Assembly: GCA_964247055.1 (NCBI GenBank)
Contig: OZ176058.1
Coordinates: 4,960,001 to 5,024,000 of the forward strand
From: Paragordius varius
Lineage: Eukaryota > Nematomorpha
Length of the DNA stretch: 64,000 bases
Direction of reading: 5' to 3'
Below are positions 62,056 through 64,000 of the stretch, one piece after another. The notes under the pieces were generated by a model, which saw only the letters and a list, made by a program, of their open reading frames with translations, was not told the DNA's origin and searched no databases. Each line of letters opens with the position of its first letter. The first letter of the stretch is position 1. Both the position numbers and the translations under genes were made by a program.

Positions 62056-64000
62056 TTAAGCTACATAAGTAACAACAGATTGCCTCCCTTCACAATTCGA
62101 TAGCTAAGATAAAAATAAATACAGTAAAAACTGCTGCTGGAATTAAAAAGCATAAATATCACTGGACAAATATTTTTTTCTAATTAATTTTTCCCCCATA
62201 TAAATTAATAATTACAATTATAAAATATAAAATTGCTTGTCTGTCACCAATAAACATATCAAGTTTATACGTTACAATTTAATACAATGAGTTGTATATT
62301 TAAAAATAAAGTTTAAAAAATATGAATGTTGTATTTTTAGAAAAAAATATTTGTCTTTATATTTTTAGTTGTGCGTATAATTTCAATTTTTACTGTAATA
62401 TTAAATCATTGGATACAGTGGCAAAATACGTAACAAAAACTAAAACACAAATATTTTTTGAAAAAAGACACCCATACTTTTTTTAACCTTTTAATCAATA
62501 ATAATTCCTTACAATACGAAATCATAAGTTTTATTTAACGTGTCTTAGAAAAATATATGCCATTTTGTTTTTACCTTTATTTTAACTAAACAAAGTTTTT
62601 TTAGTTTTAAACTAATTTATAAACAGGTAAACAAAAATTATGCAATTGTACCATTAACCAAAGTTTTGCTTTATTCTATAAATGATAAATTGTAAAGACA
62701 AAATGTAAAATAATAAGGTTGTTACGATATTCCAACTATAACGCATACAATGTGATAAATGATATAAAATTCATAGCTCTTTTTAATCTAAGCCGTATAA
62801 AATTAGAATTTTAGTAAATAGAGTTTCATAGAATATTTTATGTGTTTTGATATTATAAAGGATCACCACGATTTTTTAATTTGAGTTTTAGTAAAAAGTT
62901 AACTGTATGTTTTTAGGCTATAAAAGACCTTAACAAGTTTTATCATAATTTTTTAATTATCCACACTTCTCTTTACCATTCAATTTTCTCTTGCGGCTAA
63001 GCTGTCTGAACAGAAAAATCCTTTTTTGTGTTCAGATAAATTAAATGCCTTCTTTTTGCACCCATACAATACAATTGTTTGAATGTTCAAATTTTTTTAC
63101 CGCTAGAGTGGCCATCGTATTCATGGCGAGCCCAGCTATGGCGTAGTTAACAATTCGACTTCCTTCATTCTGGCCTCTAGTTTCTCCTGGGGTGACTGTT
63201 ACCATGGGGACAGGCATCATCGGATTTCCTTGTGTTACAACGCCATTTACAACAGTCAAGGTCAGCATCATGTTGGTTACAGCTAAATAAAATGTAGCCT
63301 TAAGTATATGTATTTAAAACACAGGTGTCAACATGCGGTTTTCCACAATATTTCTGCATTCTTTGATGAAATTAGTTAGATAGAGATATACAGTAAAAAT
63401 TGAAATTATACTATGGACAAAACGTGTAAAAATGTTAAACAAATTTTTTTATAAAGACAATCATACTTTTGAACCTTAATGGTTCTTTAAAAAACCGTTT
63501 ATTTGTGAAAATGTGTTCACTTTTTCATCGCCCTTTTTCTTTTGGTATTTACATATGGCTAAAACAGGAAAAATGTATATTGTGGTTGAATATAGAAGCC
63601 GAAAAAATCATAGGCTTGAATTTTCCACTCTAAAAGTTAAATATGACCTTTGATGAAAACAATGATTAATTTTAACCAAAAACAAACTTCCAAATAGTGT
63701 ATATACAAGTTTAACTGTGCGAAACACCACGACCCTAAAAGGTATTGTGTTGTTCACACAACCATAAAAATTTAATGAAATGTTAAATATCAATTAAGTA
63801 ATATGTGTTGCATATAAAATTTTTGTTCGTTCCATTTATACAAGTTGGAATTAATGAAACGCTACTTTATAAAATATTATCATAAATAAAAATGCAAAAA
63901 GTTACTCATGGTGCAACCATTGTAAGTGTACACATTTAAAGAAGCCGTACAAGGAGCCATTGCACCCGCGGCAATTATTAGGAAATTAGCGGCGTTGCCT
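62056..64000 (-). CDS. small secreted Cys-containing protein, paralog 2 (partial)
   Basis: Minus-strand exons 63906-64000 (continues beyond the window), 63101-63282 and 62056-62103 match exons 2-4 of the gene at 50584, with the same intron phases (1, then 0) and splice context ATGA|GTAACT. Aligned segments: CTASLNVYTYNGCTM, LTLTVVNGVVTQ, VTVTPGETRGQNEGSRIVNY and LSNCEGRQSVVTYVA. Three of the four mature cysteines fall in the visible part and all are kept. The AAGAGGAAGA just after the stop is also shared. The signal-peptide exon would be to the right of the window. Residues diverge between the ends (MPVPM for AGLTPL), so the copies are old or fast-evolving. Function unknown. Confidence 0.78.
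62120..62397. mobile_element. palindromic pogo-type MITE, copy K
   Basis: TACAGTAAAAACTGCTGCTG at the left; ATATTTTTAGTTGTGCGTAT and TTTTTACTGTA at the right. Its left end lies 16 bp from the start of the last exon of paralog 2, so on the minus strand it forms the sequence upstream of that acceptor. Confidence 0.82.
62415..62490. mobile_element. left half of a pogo-type MITE
   Basis: AAAACACAAATATTTTTTGA and AAAGACACCCATACTTTTTT match the left interior of the family. Termini are lost. The rest to 63100 is AT-rich intron. Confidence 0.5.
63389..63490. mobile_element. left half of a pogo-type MITE, copy L
   Basis: TACAGTAAAAATTGAAATTA, CTATGGACAAAACGTGTAAA, ACAATCATACTTTTGAACCT. No mirrored right half is seen. 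It lies in the intron between the first two visible exons of paralog 2; the remainder up to 63905 is featureless. Confidence 0.72.

Overview
This is a very AT-rich (roughly 75-80% by eye) eukaryotic window, most likely from an invertebrate animal. It has spliced genes, GT-AG introns, poly(A) signals and TA- or TTAA-flanked DNA transposons. It also has BED-finger hAT transposases, an RTE-like LINE and Ty3/Gypsy elements. Nothing bacterial is present. The species cannot be named from the sequence alone.

Layout. 1-7380: two tandem arrays of AT-rich repeats facing opposite ways around a palindromic miniature transposon (MITE). They lie just upstream of an internal exon of an RNF121-like gene. 7381-19759: the 3' two thirds of that RNF121-type RING ubiquitin ligase gene, with coding exons 7381-7624, 18751-18926, 19015-19116 and 19639-19759. 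The 11-kb intron between the first two is filled by a roughly 400-bp tandem array. Eleven direct copies (one of them the real exon) and one inverted copy of the 3' half of the transmembrane exon lie there. A young-looking Gypsy element sits in the array, and a smaller array repeats the start of the RING exon. 19760-27000: MITEs, one arm of an inverted duplication, and a 1.2-kb fold-back element. 27011-33433 and 42166-48962: a directly repeated 6.5-kb segment carrying a decayed hAT transposase, a 145-bp tandem repeat and a non-autonomous hAT element. Between them are a possible three-exon gene (34094-34787) and the second arm of the inverted duplication, which was later split by a full-length LINE with 16-bp target duplications. 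50584-56074 and 62056-64000 (continuing off the edge): two convergent paralogous genes for a small secreted, cysteine-containing protein of no family I recognise. A heavily decayed Gypsy fossil lies between them.

How it fits together. Host coding sequence is a small part of the window. RNF121 should act at ER/Golgi membranes. The secreted-protein pair (four exons; 146 residues predicted for the complete copy) looks like a lineage-specific effector, structural or defence-type product, but its function is unknown. Because the duplicated segments differ by individual insertions, several mobile elements can be delimited by comparing filled and empty sites inside this window: TTAA for a piggyBac-like MITE, TA for a MITE with subterminal repeats, a 16-bp repeat for the LINE, and an 8-bp repeat for the hAT element. 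MITE ends repeatedly lie within about 8-20 bp of splice acceptors, so the MITEs may be shaping introns here.
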